Below are positions 5,661 to 5,665 of a stretch of DNA of 5,665 bases, in pieces (position 1 is the first letter of the stretch; each line of letters starts with the position of its first letter). The notes beneath the pieces were generated by a model, which had not been told where the DNA came from, did no database searches, and saw only the letters and a program-made list of their open reading frames with translations. Source of the stretch: Oscillospiraceae bacterium (GTDB lineage: Bacteria > Bacillota_A > Clostridia > Oscillospirales > Oscillospiraceae); assembly GCA_017455225.1 (NCBI GenBank), contig JAFTBL010000169.1, forward strand, positions 1 to 5,665, written 5' to 3'. The position numbers and the translations under genes are program-made.

Positions 5661-5665
5661 GCCCG
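5550..5665 (-). other. Apparent coding fragment on the opposite strand, possible inversion or chimeric end
   Basis: The - strand is open from the window edge to beyond 5550 and reads GLSDVGRSQNLIITDRDL then FPEGSVEIDTVRIFADAEPD. Counting 5550-5657, all 36 codons in this frame end in G or C, whereas the + frame has 24 of 36. That is the reverse of the pattern just upstream, where the + strand is clearly coding. I do not recognise the protein. The further open frame leftward on this strand is a shadow of the EEP gene. Confidence 0.55.

Overview
The window is GC-rich with strong G/C preference at third codon positions, Firmicutes-style Shine-Dalgarno sites (AAGGGG, GGGAGGG, GGAGG) and sigma-A-type TATAAT boxes. 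With the clostridial look of HtpG and the gene families present, this suggests a high-GC gut Clostridia relative (Oscillospiraceae-like). That placement is inference. Both ends cut through genes, so the window may be a whole short contig.

Left part (1-1514): the 3' four fifths of htpG (Hsp90), with the N-terminal ATP-binding part cut off by the window edge.

Gap 1515-1848: no credible gene, but dense structure. A run of back-to-back hairpins (about 1538-1736) is closed by an 11-bp inverted repeat (1526-1536 / 1741-1751). It is bracketed by imperfect direct repeats of 34 and 30 bases (1507-1540, 1751-1780), the left of which covers the htpG stop codon. A terminator-like hairpin and a good promoter follow.

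Middle (1849-4223): a tight three-gene operon on the + strand with gaps of 14 and 3 bases. It encodes a uridine-kinase-family P-loop kinase, a cytidylate-kinase-like protein and a metallo-beta-lactamase-fold hydrolase of the COG1237 type. It ends at a textbook terminator (4222-4259) that also serves the convergent rhomboid gene.

Right part: a rhomboid intramembrane protease on the - strand (4268-4840) and a membrane-anchored endonuclease/exonuclease/phosphatase (EEP) gene on the + strand (from 4917). They diverge from a 76-base region where the two -10 boxes overlap, next to a perfect 6-bp inverted repeat. The EEP gene stops resembling its family near 5549. From there to the edge the codon signal lies on the opposite strand, pointing to an inversion or a chimeric assembly end.

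The strongest candidates for something undescribed are the repeat-bracketed hairpin array after htpG and the overlapping divergent promoters. The strand switch at the right end is just as striking but may be an artefact.
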